A stretch of 64,000 nucleotides of DNA from NCBI GenBank assembly GCA_019235415.1, contig JAFAKN010000184.1:1-64000 (forward strand). The letters run 5' to 3'. A program made the translations under genes and the position numbers. The DNA comes from Alphaproteobacteria bacterium (GTDB lineage: Bacteria > Pseudomonadota > Alphaproteobacteria > Reyranellales > Reyranellaceae). Positions 39,751 through 50,785 of this stretch are shown here, piece after piece (within the stretch, counting starts at the first letter, position 1; each line of letters starts with the position of its first letter). Under the pieces are notes generated by a model that made no database searches, was not told the origin of the DNA, and was given only the letters and a program-made list of their open reading frames with translations.

Positions 39751-39849
39751 ATGGAAGCCGAGTTGCTTGCTCTCGCTGTTGTTGTCTGCAGTGTCGCGGC
39801 GCTGGCCATCGGAGGCTGGATTGCCTTGAAGAGGATGTTGAGGTGGTAG
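39751..39849 (+). CDS. Putative 32-aa single-TM small membrane protein
   Basis: MEAELLALAVVVCSVAALAIGGWIALKRMLRW*, with SD-like GAGGA 8 nt before ATG; below the 60-aa cutoff of the ORF track. Confidence 0.5.
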   Translation: MEAELLALAVVVCSVAALAIGGWIALKRMLRW

Positions 39850-39978
39850 GACTTGGCCCGAGTTGTGGTCGACGCCTCCGGGACACGCACCGCGTGGGCA
39901 ATTGGTTGATATACCCATCGAACTAGCAACCGGCCGCGACGATCATTGCGGTCCTCGTCGAGAGAGACTGACGACCCG

Positions 39979-40530
39979 ATGAAGGTTCTGTTTGCGACAA
40001 GTGAATTTGCCGATTTCTCCAAGGTCGGAGGCCTCGGCGAAGTCTCGGCCTCGCTTCCCCGCGGCATGAGCACGCGCACGTCGACGCCTCGGCGCTTCAG
40101 TGCCCGGGCGGCGATCCCGGCCTCCCGCAGCGCCGAAGCGCGAACGTCGGACGGCTTGTTGCTTTATCTCGTGAGGAGAAGTCGCTGTACGAGCGCCGCG
40201 GATCGCCTTACTGCGACCAGCACGGCCGCGACTGGCCCGACACGGCGGATCGTGGCCGCGAGCGACTTCCTCCTGATGCCCTCGCGCTTCGCCGGTGGCA
40301 TGGGCGATCGGCAACGAGGCATAGCGCTGCGCCTGCATCTGCATGAGACCTGGCGGCAGGACCGGTTTCCTGTTCTCGGATTTCGCGCCTGAGGGATTGC
40401 ATCGTACTTGCCGGCGCGCCTTTGCCGCGTTTGCCGACAGGGCCCGGCTGGCAACCGTGCGCGGCAACGCGATGTCGCGCCGGTCCGGCTGGTCGCTCGC
40501 AGCTCGGCACTATGAAACGCTCTACCAACG
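39979..40530 (+). pseudogene. glgA: Glycogen synthase remnant with internal deletions and a 60-bp inversion
   Basis: MKVLFATSEFADFSKVGGLGEVSASLPRG / SARAAIPASRSAEARTSDGLLLYLV / EKSLYERRGSPYCDQHGRDWPDTADR / RIVAASDFLLMPSRF, then minus-strand GLMQMQAQRYASLPIAHATG, then plus-strand TGFLFSDFAPEGL...RHYETLYQRTL. Confidence 0.85.
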
Positions 40531-40897
40531 GACTCTCACGCTGCCGGCGTCTTTTCGTTCGCGGCCGTTGCCCGGACGCCTGGCGAGGCATGCGCAAGCT
40601 CGCGGTCCCGCGGTCAAGAAGGCGTCGGCGATGCCGATGCTCGCCGAAACGTGGGAAGTCGCCGAAGGTCGGCAACATATCTGGAAGCAGCGCAGGCATC
40701 TCGCCGCTCTGCCGATGGGGGGCGCGCGATAAGCCAGGCGGCGCACGTCCTGCAGACTCTGGAGAACGCGCAGATGAGTCTCGAGACGCGCCTGCGCCGA
40801 CTGCACGAGCATGGCGAGCACGCAAAGCTGGGCTGACAGCGTGCGTCGCTCGAGGTGAGGCCGAAACGTTCGCCGCTTCTGGACAGGATGGCCAGCA

Positions 40898-43800
40898 CTA
40901 CGTCGGATTGTCCGCCGGTCGCGCAGGCGGCATCAGCTTCTCTCCCGGTTTCTTCCCGGTGCGCTCGCGCAGCGTCTGGAAGACGACGTAAAGCATCGGG
41001 ATCACGAGGATACCGATGCTGCTGGCGGCCAGCATGCCGACGAAGACCGGCGTGCTAACGCTGCGCCGGGCGATTTCCGAAGCGCCCTGGGCCCAAACGA
41101 GCGGCGCCAGGCCGACGATGAACGCGATGGACGTCATCATCACGGCGCGAAAGCGCAACTTTGCGCCGAGCTCGGCCGCCTCCTTGATGCCCATCCCGGC
41201 CTGCCGCTTGTCCTTGGCGAACTCGACGATGAGGATGGCGTTCTTCGCCGCCATTGCAATCAACACGACGAGGCCGATCTGCGCGTAGAGATTGAGGCTG
41301 AGGTTGAACAGCAGCACGCCCGCGAAGGCGCCCAGCACCGCGGTGACCACCGACAGCACGACGGGGACGGGGATCATCCAGCTTTCGTAAAGGCCGACCA
41401 GGAACAGGAAGGCGAACAGCAGGGCCATTCCGAGGACGACCGCGGTCTGCCCGCCGGCCCGCTGCTCCTGGAAGGCCGTGCCGGTCCATTCGAATCCGAA
41501 GCCCGGCGGCAGCGTCTTCGCCGAGATGTCGGCCATGGCCGCAAGCGCCGTCCCCGAGGCGACGCCCGGCGCCGGAATGGCGTTGACCGTCACCGAGCGG
41601 TAATTGTTGTAGCGCGTGATCACCTGCGGGCCGGTGATGTCGCGCAGCGCGGCGATCGCCTGCAGCGGCACCATCTTGCCCTTGTTGTTGCGGATGTAGA
41701 TCTTCCACAGATCGGGAATGTCGCGCCGGTTGCCCGCCTCGCCCTCCACGTTGACCTGCCAGGTGCGGCCGAACAGGTTGAAATTGTTCACGTAGTAGCT
41801 GCCGAGCGTCGCCTGCAGGGTGGTGAAGACGTCGCTGATGGTCAGCCCCATCGATTCGGCCTTCGGCCGGTCGATGTCGAGATAGAGCGACGGGGCCTGG
41901 GCGCCGTAGGTCGTGAACACCAGCGCGAAATGCGGGTCCTGGTGCACCGAGTCGATTAACCCCGCCACGACGCTGGCCAGCGTCGGTGGGTCGGCTCCCT
42001 CGAAGCTCTCGAGCTGGTATTCGACGCCGCCGGTCGTTCCGAGTCCGATGACCGGCGGCAGGTTGAACGGCAGGACCGTCGCGGTGCGGATCTGCGTGCC
42101 GGCACCGAACGTCTTTATGATCAGCGCCTGGGCCGAATCGGCGGCTGCCTTGCGGTCCTCGAAAGGCTGCAGCACGGCCACCATGAACGCGGTGTTGCTG
42201 GACGAGAACGAGTCGAGGAACGAGTAGCCGATGATCGACACGGTGTCCTTGACCTGTGGCATCGAGCGCAGGATCGCTTCGACCTGCCCGACGGCCTCGC
42301 TGGTGCGCGCGACCGAGACGCCGTCCGGCAACTGGACCTGCACGAAGAACGCGCCCTGGTCCTCCTCGGGCAGGAAGCTCGTGGGTGTCATGCGGGCCAG
42401 GCCGCCGACGCCCAGCGCGAACACCGCGACGAGCCCGATTCCCAACACCGAGAAGCGCACCATCTTGCGCACGAGCAGGGCGTAGCCGTCGCGGACGCCG
42501 TCGATCGCCCGACTGACGTAGCCCATCACGCCCCGGCGGGGACCGGAATGGCGCAGGAACAAGGCGCAGAGCGCCGGCGACAAGGTCAGCGCGTTGAACG
42601 CCGAGATCAGCACCGTCGCGATGATCGTGACGGCGAACTGCCGGAACAGTACGCCGGAGATCCCCGCGACGAAGGCCACGGGAACGAACACCGACAGCAG
42701 CACCAGCGTGATGCCGATGATCGGCGCGGTGACTTGCGTCATGGCCTTCTTCGCGGCGTCGGCCGGCGACAGGTCGGGTTCCTCCTCCATGACGCGCTCG
42801 ACGTTCTCGACCACGACGATGGCGTCGTCGACCACGATGCCGATCGCGAGCACCATGGCGAGGAGCGACACGGTGTTGGCCGAATAGCCGCAGGCCACCA
42901 GCACCATGAAGCCGCCGATCAGGCTGACCGGGACCGCGATGACCGGAACGATGGTGGCGCGAAGCTGCCCGAGGAACAGGAACACGACGAAGGCGACGAG
43001 AACGAACGCCTCGAACAGCGTCTTCAGCACTTCGTGAATCGTGTCGTTGACGAAGACCGTCGTGTCGTAGGTCGCGCGCGCCTTCAGCCCCTCGGGAAAG
43101 CGCGGACGGACCTTGTCGAGGGTGGCGTTCACGGCCGCGGCGGTCGCGATGGCATTCGAGCCGGGCGACAGGAAGATGCCGATGGTCACCGCTGAGCGGC
43201 CGTTCAGGCGGCTGAAGTTGTCGTCGTTCATGGCGCCCAGCTCGACCCGGGCCACGTCCTTGATGCGCAACGTCGAGCCGTCCGGGTTGGCGCGCAGCAC
43301 GATGTTGCCGAACTGGTCGGGATCGATCAGCCGGCCCTGGGTCTGGACGTTCAGCTGGATCTGCTGATTTTCCGGAACCGGGCGGGCGCCGATGCGCCCG
43401 ATCGATGCCTGGACGTTCTGGCTCTGGATCGCCTTGATGATGTCGGACGCGGCCACGTTGAGGCTGGTCAGCCGGGCCGTGTCGAACCAAATCCGCATCG
43501 AGTAGTTGAGGCCGCCGAACAGCTTGGCCTCGCCGACACCGGGCGTGCGCGACAGCTCGTCGAGGACGTTGATGATGGCGAAGTTGGTGATGAACAGCGG
43601 GTCGTATTTGCCGCTTTCGTCGTACAGGTTGACGAATTGCAGGATCGAGGACGATTTCTTCTGGACCTTGATCCCCTGGAGTTGCACCTCCTGGGGCAGC
43701 TGCGACAGGACGGTCTGCACCCGGTTGTTGACGTTGACGGTGTCGATGTCGGGGTCGGTGCCGAGCTCGAAGCTCACGGTGAGAGTGTACGAGCCGTCGT

Positions 43801-44053
43801 TGCCGCTCGTGCTCTTCATGTAGATCATCTTGTCGACGCCGACGATCTTCGACTCGAGCGGCTGCGCCACCGTGGCCTCGAGCACCTCGGCCGACGCGCC
43901 GGGATAGCGGGTCGTGACCTCGACCTGGGGCGGCACGATGTCGGGCAGCTGCGCCACCGGGATGCGCAGCAGGGACAAAAGCCCGCCCAGCGCAATGACG
44001 ATCGAGATGACGATGGCGAGTCGCGGCCGGTCGATGAAGACGGCGGAGATCAT
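40898..44053 (-). CDS. RND (HAE1-type) multidrug efflux permease
   Basis: 1051 aa AcrB-like: [80 protein letters not shown]. Confidence 0.95.
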   Translation of the reverse strand: MISAVFIDRPRLAIVISIVIALGGLLSLLRIPVAQLPDIVPPQVEVTTRYPGASAEVLEATVAQPLESKIVGVDKMIYMKSTSGNDGSYTLTVSFELGTDPDIDTVNVNNRVQTVLSQLPQEVQLQGIKVQKKSSSILQFVNLYDESGKYDPLFITNFAIINVLDELSRTPGVGEAKLFGGLNYSMRIWFDTARLTSLNVAASDIIKAIQSQNVQASIGRIGARPVPENQQIQLNVQTQGRLIDPDQFGNIVLRANPDGSTLRIKDVARVELGAMNDDNFSRLNGRSAVTIGIFLSPGSNAIATAAAVNATLDKVRPRFPEGLKARATYDTTVFVNDTIHEVLKTLFEAFVLVAFVVFLFLGQLRATIVPVIAVPVSLIGGFMVLVACGYSANTVSLLAMVLAIGIVVDDAIVVVENVERVMEEEPDLSPADAAKKAMTQVTAPIIGITLVLLSVFVPVAFVAGISGVLFRQFAVTIIATVLISAFNALTLSPALCALFLRHSGPRRGVMGYVSRAIDGVRDGYALLVRKMVRFSVLGIGLVAVFALGVGGLARMTPTSFLPEEDQGAFFVQVQLPDGVSVARTSEAVGQVEAILRSMPQVKDTVSIIGYSFLDSFSSSNTAFMVAVLQPFEDRKAAADSAQALIIKTFGAGTQIRTATVLPFNLPPVIGLGTTGGVEYQLESFEGADPPTLASVVAGLIDSVHQDPHFALVFTTYGAQAPSLYLDIDRPKAESMGLTISDVFTTLQATLGSYYVNNFNLFGRTWQVNVEGEAGNRRDIPDLWKIYIRNNKGKMVPLQAIAALRDITGPQVITRYNNYRSVTVNAIPAPGVASGTALAAMADISAKTLPPGFGFEWTGTAFQEQRAGGQTAVVLGMALLFAFLFLVGLYESWMIPVPVVLSVVTAVLGAFAGVLLFNLSLNLYAQIGLVVLIAMAAKNAILIVEFAKDKRQAGMGIKEAAELGAKLRFRAVMMTSIAFIVGLAPLVWAQGASEIARRSVSTPVFVGMLAASSIGILVIPMLYVVFQTLRERTGKKPGEKLMPPARPADNPT

Positions 44054-45297
44054 TGGCTGGCGCTCCGGCGGGGGGCGGCCGTGGCGGGCGCCGGCGCCAC
44101 CGGTGCGTTACGCTGCGCGCGCTGGACGCCTTCGACGATGACCTGCTCGCCCTCCTTCAGCCCGTCGGCGATGGCCGCCGTCTCCGGCGTCATCTGGCCG
44201 AGGCGCACGCGCCGCTGATGGGCGATGTTGCGCTCGTCGACCACATAAACGTAGCTGCCTTCCTGGTCGGAGAGCACCGCGGCGCGCGGGACGGCGATGA
44301 CCTGCCGCGGCTTGACCGATTCGAGGAGCACCGTGACGAACTCGTCGGCGATCAGCTCGCGCAGGTTCACGCCGCCGGCCTTCTCTGCTCCGAGAACCGG
44401 ATTGGGAATGACGCCGCGCACGGTGAGCGTGTCGGTGTCCTGCGCCAGCACGTTGTTGATGAAGTCGATTTTGCCGGTCTGGGAGTATATCCTGCCGTCG
44501 GGCAGGCGAAGGCGGATCTTCACGGAGTCGAACCCGCCGCCCTTCGAATACTCCTCGCGCAACTCGATGGCACGCCGCGACGGCACCGGAAACATCACGT
44601 ACATCGGATCCTGGCTGACGACCGTGGTCAGGACGCCGGAATCCGGCCCCTTCACGTTGCCGAACAGGATACCGGAGCCCGGACCAACCACGTTGCCGAC
44701 GGTCACCAGCGTCCGCCCGATACGGCCGTCGATCGGCGAGCGAATCTCGGTGTAGTTGAGATTGATCTGTGCTATCTCGCGCTGGGCCTGGGCGGCCTTC
44801 ACCTGAGCCGTCAGCGTCCGCTGCGTCGCCAGGGCCGTGTCGACGGCCTCCTGGGTCCCGAAGTTCTTCTCCACCAGCTGCTGCTTGCGCCACAGTTCGG
44901 TCCGGCTGTTCTCGAGCTGGGCGGTCGCCTGCGCGATCGCGGCGTCCTGGACGTCCAGGGCGGCCTTGAACGGCGCGCGCTCCAGAACGTAGAGCAAGTC
45001 GCCTTTTTTGACGTCGACGCCTTCCGTGAAGAGGATCTGCTCCAGGAAGCCGGTCACGCGGGCGACGATGTTGACGCTGTTGATGGCCTCAATTCGCCCG
45101 TTGAATTCGTAGCTGTCTGTCATCGGCCCACGTTCCACCTTGATGACCCCGACCGCCGGCGGGGCGGAGGGTGCAGGCTGGGCCTTTGCGTCTGACGCCA
45201 CGCTCAGGATGACGGCGGCAGCCACGACCAGAGTCCAGAGACCCTTGGCGCCGTCGCGGGTCCGCCCGATGTCCGCAGTCCGAGCGTTTTTGGTCAT
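44050..45297 (-). CDS. RND efflux periplasmic adaptor (AcrA/MexA family)
   Basis: [41 protein letters not shown]...[25 protein letters not shown]. Confidence 0.93.
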   Translation of the reverse strand: MTKNARTADIGRTRDGAKGLWTLVVAAAVILSVASDAKAQPAPSAPPAVGVIKVERGPMTDSYEFNGRIEAINSVNIVARVTGFLEQILFTEGVDVKKGDLLYVLERAPFKAALDVQDAAIAQATAQLENSRTELWRKQQLVEKNFGTQEAVDTALATQRTLTAQVKAAQAQREIAQINLNYTEIRSPIDGRIGRTLVTVGNVVGPGSGILFGNVKGPDSGVLTTVVSQDPMYVMFPVPSRRAIELREEYSKGGGFDSVKIRLRLPDGRIYSQTGKIDFINNVLAQDTDTLTVRGVIPNPVLGAEKAGGVNLRELIADEFVTVLLESVKPRQVIAVPRAAVLSDQEGSYVYVVDERNIAHQRRVRLGQMTPETAAIADGLKEGEQVIVEGVQRAQRNAPVAPAPATAAPRRSASQ

Positions 45298-46088
45298 GGC
45301 TGTTCTCCTTGGCGGGAAACCGCAAAATCGTCGCTGGAAACAAGGGTACGCGCCGCGTTCGCCGCGGCACTGTGACGAGGATCGACAAAGTGTGGTGCAT
45401 TTTGATCGGGTCCATCACCGTGGGACTTAAGCCTCTTCCGTTCGCTCTTCCGCCACCGAGCCCGCCTGATGCAGCAGCAACCGCTTGTTGAGAGGGACAA
45501 GCGGGGCCGGCGCGACCCTCACATGGAGACGCGCTGCGGGCGCCTTGCGTGAAACCGAGCGTGGCATTTCTGCCGTCGCGTTCCATTTGGGCCCAAGTGC
45601 TGCAGGCTTCGCCGTTGGTTCATGGAGGTACGCCTAAAGTTTAGCGGTCAGACCGACGAGCCGCTCAGAAACGCTCCGGCGGCTGCAGTCCTTGCCGTTT
45701 TTCCGTGAAGCTGAGCCTAATAGGCGGGGACATTCCTGCGATTGACCCAAATCAACGTCAGGAAACCTTGCTGAAGGCCGCTCGCGCCCCCACGCAGGCA
45801 GATCGAGCAGCAACAGGCGACGTTCGCGACATCGAACGAGAATATTCGCCTCACGCCGGAACGACGCATGGCCGTCCGGCCCGTCAGCACGATTGAAACG
45901 CTGGCGACGCCTGGTCGCGTCCAATAGACGCCCATGCTGAAGCGCCGCCGGTTAGCCGTCTATATCTCGCCGGTCGCAGCAGTCCAGCATGTTTTATACG
46001 AGGAGCTGCAAATGCCGACAGACGTAGATGGAGGCGGCGAGACCTTCGCGCGCCAGGTTGGCGCGAAACCGCTCGCCTAGAGGCTTCC

Positions 46089-46508
46089 ATGGACACTGCC
46101 TATATTTCGGCGTTCCCCGCGCTGGGCGGATCGGCGGTCGGCGCGTTCGCCTCCTTGACGACGACGTGGCTGACTCTGAATTCCCAGGAGCGCGCCAACC
46201 CGGCGGCGGGGGTGGTCACCCGGCGCGAGAACCTGTATGGAGAGTTCATCGAAGAAGTCGCCAATGCTTTGGCGGACGGGCCGGAAGACGCCCCGAAGTT
46301 CGTTCATATTTACGCCCTCATAACCAAGATGAGGCTGTTCGCGTCGCGCGATGTACTGGCAGAAGTGGAAGGGATCATGTTGAAGATCGTCCAAACCTAC
46401 GATAGTCCCGAAAAGGACTTTCAAAGGTCCATAAGGCGTCCGAGCGACATGGATATCCTTCGCGCATTCGGCGAGGCATGCCGCAGAGAGCTGAAGGTGA
46501 ACCTTTAG
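46089..46508 (+). CDS. Hypothetical protein with N-terminal TM
   Basis: 139 aa ORF MDTAYISAFPALGGSAVGAFASLTTTWLTLNSQERANPAAG...; family not recognised. Confidence 0.55.
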   Translation: MDTAYISAFPALGGSAVGAFASLTTTWLTLNSQERANPAAGVVTRRENLYGEFIEEVANALADGPEDAPKFVHIYALITKMRLFASRDVLAEVEGIMLKIVQTYDSPEKDFQRSIRRPSDMDILRAFGEACRRELKVNL

Positions 46509-46651
46509 CTCCACGTTGACCACGTCGATCGACTTGGCGGCCAAGGCCGACCGGGCCGGCCGAGGATCACAGCCAACCCCAAACGCGTAGCTGGCTGAGC
46601 CAGGGCCGCCGGCGTGCCGATGAGCGCTCGGCTGCTCGGCAGGGCGAAAGC

Positions 46652-47101
46652 TTACGCGGCAGCGATCGTGCGCAGCAGATCCTGGCGGCTGACGATGCCG
46701 ACCATGTGACCATCTTGCATGACCGGCACGCGCTTGATGCGGTGCGACTGCAGCAGACGGGCGACCTCGCTGGCTTCCGTGTCGGGCGCCACGGTGATCA
46801 CCGGCTTCGACATGACTTCCCCCGCGGTGCGGCTTGGCATGCGGAGGGTCGCAAGGAACTCAGGTGCGATCGGATGCCCCTCGGCCAAGAGCGCGAGCCA
46901 CCAGTCGCGGCGCGCCAAACGCTCTTCGTCGCTGCGGCCGACCAGGTCGCCCTCGCTCACCATGCCGATCGGCGCACCACGTTCGTCCACGACCGGCGCG
47001 GCGCTGATGTGGTTTTTGAGCAGAAGCTGCGCGACGTCGGAGATGGTTGCTTCCTTTCGAACCGAAACGACGTCCCGGGTCATGATGTGCTCGGCTTTCA
47101 T
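46652..47101 (-). CDS. Tandem CBS-domain protein
   Basis: MKAEHIMTRDVVSVRKEATISDVAQLLLKNHISAAPVVDERGAPIGMVSEGDLVGR...VMSKPVITVAPDTEASEVARLLQSHRIKRVPVMQDGHMVGIVSRQDLL. Confidence 0.93.
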   Translation of the reverse strand: MKAEHIMTRDVVSVRKEATISDVAQLLLKNHISAAPVVDERGAPIGMVSEGDLVGRSDEERLARRDWWLALLAEGHPIAPEFLATLRMPSRTAGEVMSKPVITVAPDTEASEVARLLQSHRIKRVPVMQDGHMVGIVSRQDLLRTIAAA

Positions 47102-47298
47102 ATTGGGCGCCCTCCATGAGACGGATGGTCATGAGCAAATTCGACGGCGAGAGACATCCACAGCCGCGGAGCGGGCAGCCCGCGCCGCTCGCCTTCGAGG
47201 CCGATACTCCGTCGCGCAGCACGGGCTCGTGACATAGATCAAAGCGTCAGCGTCTCGCGCTCGCCAAGCTTGTTCGGTGACAGGATGGGGAGAGCGAC

Positions 47299-49716
47299 AT
47301 GTCGATACCGTCTTTTGTTCGCTCGTTCGAGGATCTTCGGCTGAAGGACGTGCCCGAGGTCGGCGGAAAAACCGCTTCGCTCGGCGAACTGCGCGCCCTG
47401 CTTGGAGCGCGTGTACCTGAGGGCTTCGCGCTGACCGCCGATGCCTATCGCCATGCCCTCGCTGCCGCCAGCGCCGAAGCAAAGCTGCGCGCCTTGCTCG
47501 GAACTCTCGACCATCACAACGTTGCGCAGCTGGCTGAACGGGCCGCCGAAGCCCGCCGCATCGTCTACGAGGCGACCGGCGACGACTCGTTGCGCCGCCA
47601 GATCGTGGATGCATATCGCGCGCTCGAGGGGCGCTGCGGCAAAGGCGCCGCTGTCGCGGTCCGCAGCTCGGCGACGGCCGAGGACTTGCCGACCGCAAGC
47701 TTTGCCGGACAGCACGAGAGCTTTCTGAATGTCCGCGGCGAGCAGGATGTGGTGGAAGCCTGTCGTCGTTGCTTTGCCTCGATCTTCACCGATCGCGCCA
47801 TCGTCTACCGGATCGACAACGGCTTTGACCATTTCAAGGTCGCCCTGTCGGTGGGCGTCATGACGATGGTGCGATCGGATCTCGGGGCGAGCGGCGTCGT
47901 ATTCACCCTCGATACCGAATCGGGTTTCCGCGACGTCGTTTTCCTGACCGGAAGCTGGGGGCTCGGCGAGAATATCGTGCAGGGCAAAGTCGACCCCGAC
48001 GAGTTCTACGTGCACAAACCCACCTTCCGTGAAGGTTACCGAGCCGTGCTGAGCCGCTCGCTCGGCGGCAAGCAGGTCAAGCTCGTCTACGGCCGCGGAC
48101 ATGGTCCGGCCAGCACCCGCAACCTCAAGACGCCAAAGGCGGAGAGAGATCGCTTTTGTCTGGACGATCGTGAGGTGCTTGAGCTCGCCGAGTGCGCGAT
48201 CCGGATCGAGGACCACTATTCGCAACTGGCGGGGCATCCCATGCCGATGGATATCGAGTGGGCGAAGGATGGCGAGGACGGCAAGCTCTATATCGTCCAG
48301 GCGCGCCCCGAGACGGCGGCATCTCAGCGGGAGGCGAAGGCGTTCGAAGCATACGCGCTGAAGGAGACGGGCCCCTTGTTGGTCACCGGGCGTGCCGTCG
48401 GCGAGAAGATCGCCACCGGCGTCGTCCGGCTGATTGCCGACGCGGGCGACTTGTCCGACTTCAAGCCGGGCGAAGTATTGGTGGCCGAAACCACCACCCC
48501 CGATTGGGAGCCGGTCATGAAGACGGCGGCGGCGATTGTCACCCGTCGCGGTGGCCGAACCTGCCACGCGGCGATCGTCGCCCGCGAACTGGGCATCCCG
48601 GCCGTCGTGGGCGCCGATCGCGCCCTCGAAGACCTCGCGAGTGGCGCGGTGGTGACGGTCAGCTGCGCGGAAGGCGAGACCGGCCGGGTCTACGCCGGCA
48701 ATCTGCCCTTCGAGGTGACGCATGTCTCGGGGGGCGCCGTGCCGCGGCTGCGCACGGAGATCATGGTCAATCTCGGCAATCCGGAGCTTGCCTACCACAC
48801 CGCCATGCTGCCCAACGACGGCGTCGGACTGGCGCGCATGGAGTTCATCGTCAACGAGTACATCGGCATCCATCCGATGGCGCTGGTTTCTCCCGACAAG
48901 GTCAAGTCGAAGCGGGTACGTGCCGCAATAGAGAAGCGGGTGGAGGCCTACGCCAAGCCGACCGATTTCTTCGTCGACAAGCTTGCGCAGGGGCTTGGCA
49001 CGATCGCCGCCGCGTTCCATCCCAGGCCGGTCATCGTGCGGCTGTCGGACTTCAAGACCAACGAGTATGCGAGCCTGATGGGCGGCGCCGAATTCGAGCC
49101 GAAGGAGAGCAATCCCATGCTCGGCTTCCGTGGCGCCTCGCGCTATTCGCACCCGGCCTATGCGCCGGGTTTTGCCCTGGAATGCGCCGCGCTGGCGCGC
49201 GTTCGCGGCGAGATGGGGCTCAAGAATCTCAAGATCATGGTGCCGTTCTGCAGGCGCGTCGCCGAAGCGGAACAAGTCATCGCGACGATGGCCCAGCACG
49301 GCCTCAAGCGCGGCGAGGACGGTCTCGAAATCTATGTCATGTGCGAGATACCCAACAACGTGATCGCGATCGACGCGTTTGCCCGCCTGTTCGACGGGTT
49401 CTCCATCGGCTCGAACGATCTCACTCAGCTGACCCTGGGCGTTGACCGCGACTCCGAGATCGTCGCCTTCGATTTCGACGAGCGCGACCCCGGCATGCTC
49501 GAAATGTTCCGGCTCGCCGTGACCGGCGCCAAGCGCAACCGACGGCATGTGGGGATCTGCGGCGAAGCGCCGGCCAACTTCCCGGAGGTCGCCCAGTTCC
49601 TCGCCGGGCTGGGGATCGATTCGATCAGCGTCAACGCTGCGAGTCTGCTGCGGACCCTGAAAGTCGTGCACGAAGCCGAACAGCATGCGGCGGCGAGCCC
49701 GCTCGCCGCCGAATAG
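47299..49716 (+). CDS. ppsA: Phosphoenolpyruvate synthase
   Basis: 805 aa; VAVRSSATAEDLPTASFAGQHESFLNV; TRRGGRTCHAAIVARELGIPAVVG; SIGSNDLTQLTLGVDRDS. Confidence 0.95.
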   Translation: MSIPSFVRSFEDLRLKDVPEVGGKTASLGELRALLGARVPEGFALTADAYRHALAAASAEAKLRALLGTLDHHNVAQLAERAAEARRIVYEATGDDSLRRQIVDAYRALEGRCGKGAAVAVRSSATAEDLPTASFAGQHESFLNVRGEQDVVEACRRCFASIFTDRAIVYRIDNGFDHFKVALSVGVMTMVRSDLGASGVVFTLDTESGFRDVVFLTGSWGLGENIVQGKVDPDEFYVHKPTFREGYRAVLSRSLGGKQVKLVYGRGHGPASTRNLKTPKAERDRFCLDDREVLELAECAIRIEDHYSQLAGHPMPMDIEWAKDGEDGKLYIVQARPETAASQREAKAFEAYALKETGPLLVTGRAVGEKIATGVVRLIADAGDLSDFKPGEVLVAETTTPDWEPVMKTAAAIVTRRGGRTCHAAIVARELGIPAVVGADRALEDLASGAVVTVSCAEGETGRVYAGNLPFEVTHVSGGAVPRLRTEIMVNLGNPELAYHTAMLPNDGVGLARMEFIVNEYIGIHPMALVSPDKVKSKRVRAAIEKRVEAYAKPTDFFVDKLAQGLGTIAAAFHPRPVIVRLSDFKTNEYASLMGGAEFEPKESNPMLGFRGASRYSHPAYAPGFALECAALARVRGEMGLKNLKIMVPFCRRVAEAEQVIATMAQHGLKRGEDGLEIYVMCEIPNNVIAIDAFARLFDGFSIGSNDLTQLTLGVDRDSEIVAFDFDERDPGMLEMFRLAVTGAKRNRRHVGICGEAPANFPEVAQFLAGLGIDSISVNAASLLRTLKVVHEAEQHAAASPLAAE

Positions 49717-49741
49717 CGGGCGACCTGAAGAGGATTCGGCG

Positions 49742-50716
49742 ATGGTTGCAGTGGTAACCCTCACGATGAATCCGGCACTCGACATCGCGACTGTGACCGA
49801 TCGTGTCGTCCCCATGCACAAGCTGCGCTGCGGGGCGCCGCGCTACGATCCGGGCGGTGGGGGTATCAACGTTGCACGCGTCGTGTGCGCGCTCGGAGGC
49901 GACGCGCTGGCGATTTTTCCGGCCGGTGGCGCCGCCGGCGAGATGATCCGGCACCTGTTGCACGAGGCCGGCGTCGCGCACGAGGCCGTCCAGATCGCCG
50001 GATTCACCCGCGAGAGCCTCGCTGTCGAGGAACGCGGCACGGGCGACCAGTATCGGTTCATTCTGCCCGGGCCCGAAATCGGCGCTGCCGACCAGCAGCG
50101 CTGTCTCGACCGGCTCGCCGCGGCCTTGCCCGCGGCACGCTACGTCGTTGCCAGCGGCAGCCTGCCGACGGGGGTTCCGGAGGATTTCTACGCCCGCGTC
50201 GCCCGCCTGGCGCAGAGGCACGAAAAGCCTCTCCTCCTCGACACGTCCGGTCCGGCTCTGAAAGCGGTCGGCACAGCGGTCTATCTCTTGAAGCCGAGCC
50301 TGCGCGAGCTCGAGCAGCTTGTCGGTCGGCAAATCACCAGCGAGCAGGACGAGGAACAGGCCGTCCGCGACGTCATTGCCCAGGAGCGTGCCGAGAATGT
50401 CGTGCTTTCGCTCGGCGCCAAGGGCGCACTGTTGGCGACACGGAATGGCAGTGAGCGCATTTCGGCGATCCCGGTCGCGGCGAAGAGTACGGTCGGCGCA
50501 GGAGACAGCATGATGGGCGGCATCGTCGTCGCGCTGTCCCGGGGTTTCGCGCTGCACGAGGCCGTGCGCTTCGGCGTCGCGGCCGGCGCCGCGGCGCTGC
50601 TCGGAAGGGGCACACAGCTCTGCCGCGGGGATGACGTCGAGCGCATGTACGGAAAATTTTTTCTCGGCCCGGGAAGGCCGCTCGACGCGCTCGGGGCGCG
50701 ATCGGCGCGCACTTGA
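49742..50716 (+). CDS. pfkB: PfkB-family phosphofructokinase/hexose kinase
   Basis: VVTLTMNPALDIAT...RYDPGGGGINVARVVCALGGDALAIFPAGG; STVGAGDSMMGGIVVALSRG. Confidence 0.88.
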   Translation: MVAVVTLTMNPALDIATVTDRVVPMHKLRCGAPRYDPGGGGINVARVVCALGGDALAIFPAGGAAGEMIRHLLHEAGVAHEAVQIAGFTRESLAVEERGTGDQYRFILPGPEIGAADQQRCLDRLAAALPAARYVVASGSLPTGVPEDFYARVARLAQRHEKPLLLDTSGPALKAVGTAVYLLKPSLRELEQLVGRQITSEQDEEQAVRDVIAQERAENVVLSLGAKGALLATRNGSERISAIPVAAKSTVGAGDSMMGGIVVALSRGFALHEAVRFGVAAGAAALLGRGTQLCRGDDVERMYGKFFLGPGRPLDALGARSART

Positions 50717-50785
50717 TCTGCATCAGAGCGCCGGCACGCGGACAAGCGTTCGATCCAACCTACGTCATTGTGAGAGGAGCAGCCC

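Noticed and set aside
41055-43490. 811-aa minus-strand ORF
   Set aside because: Alternate frame inside the RND permease; Arg/Gly/Ala-rich shadow ORF.
45631-45646. GCCTAAAGTTTAGC as another CTAAGCCA-family site
   Set aside because: Palindromic, but lacks the GCCA core and has different spacing.
47239-49821. 860-aa minus-strand ORF
   Set aside because: Antisense to ppsA; composition-driven open frame without family motifs.
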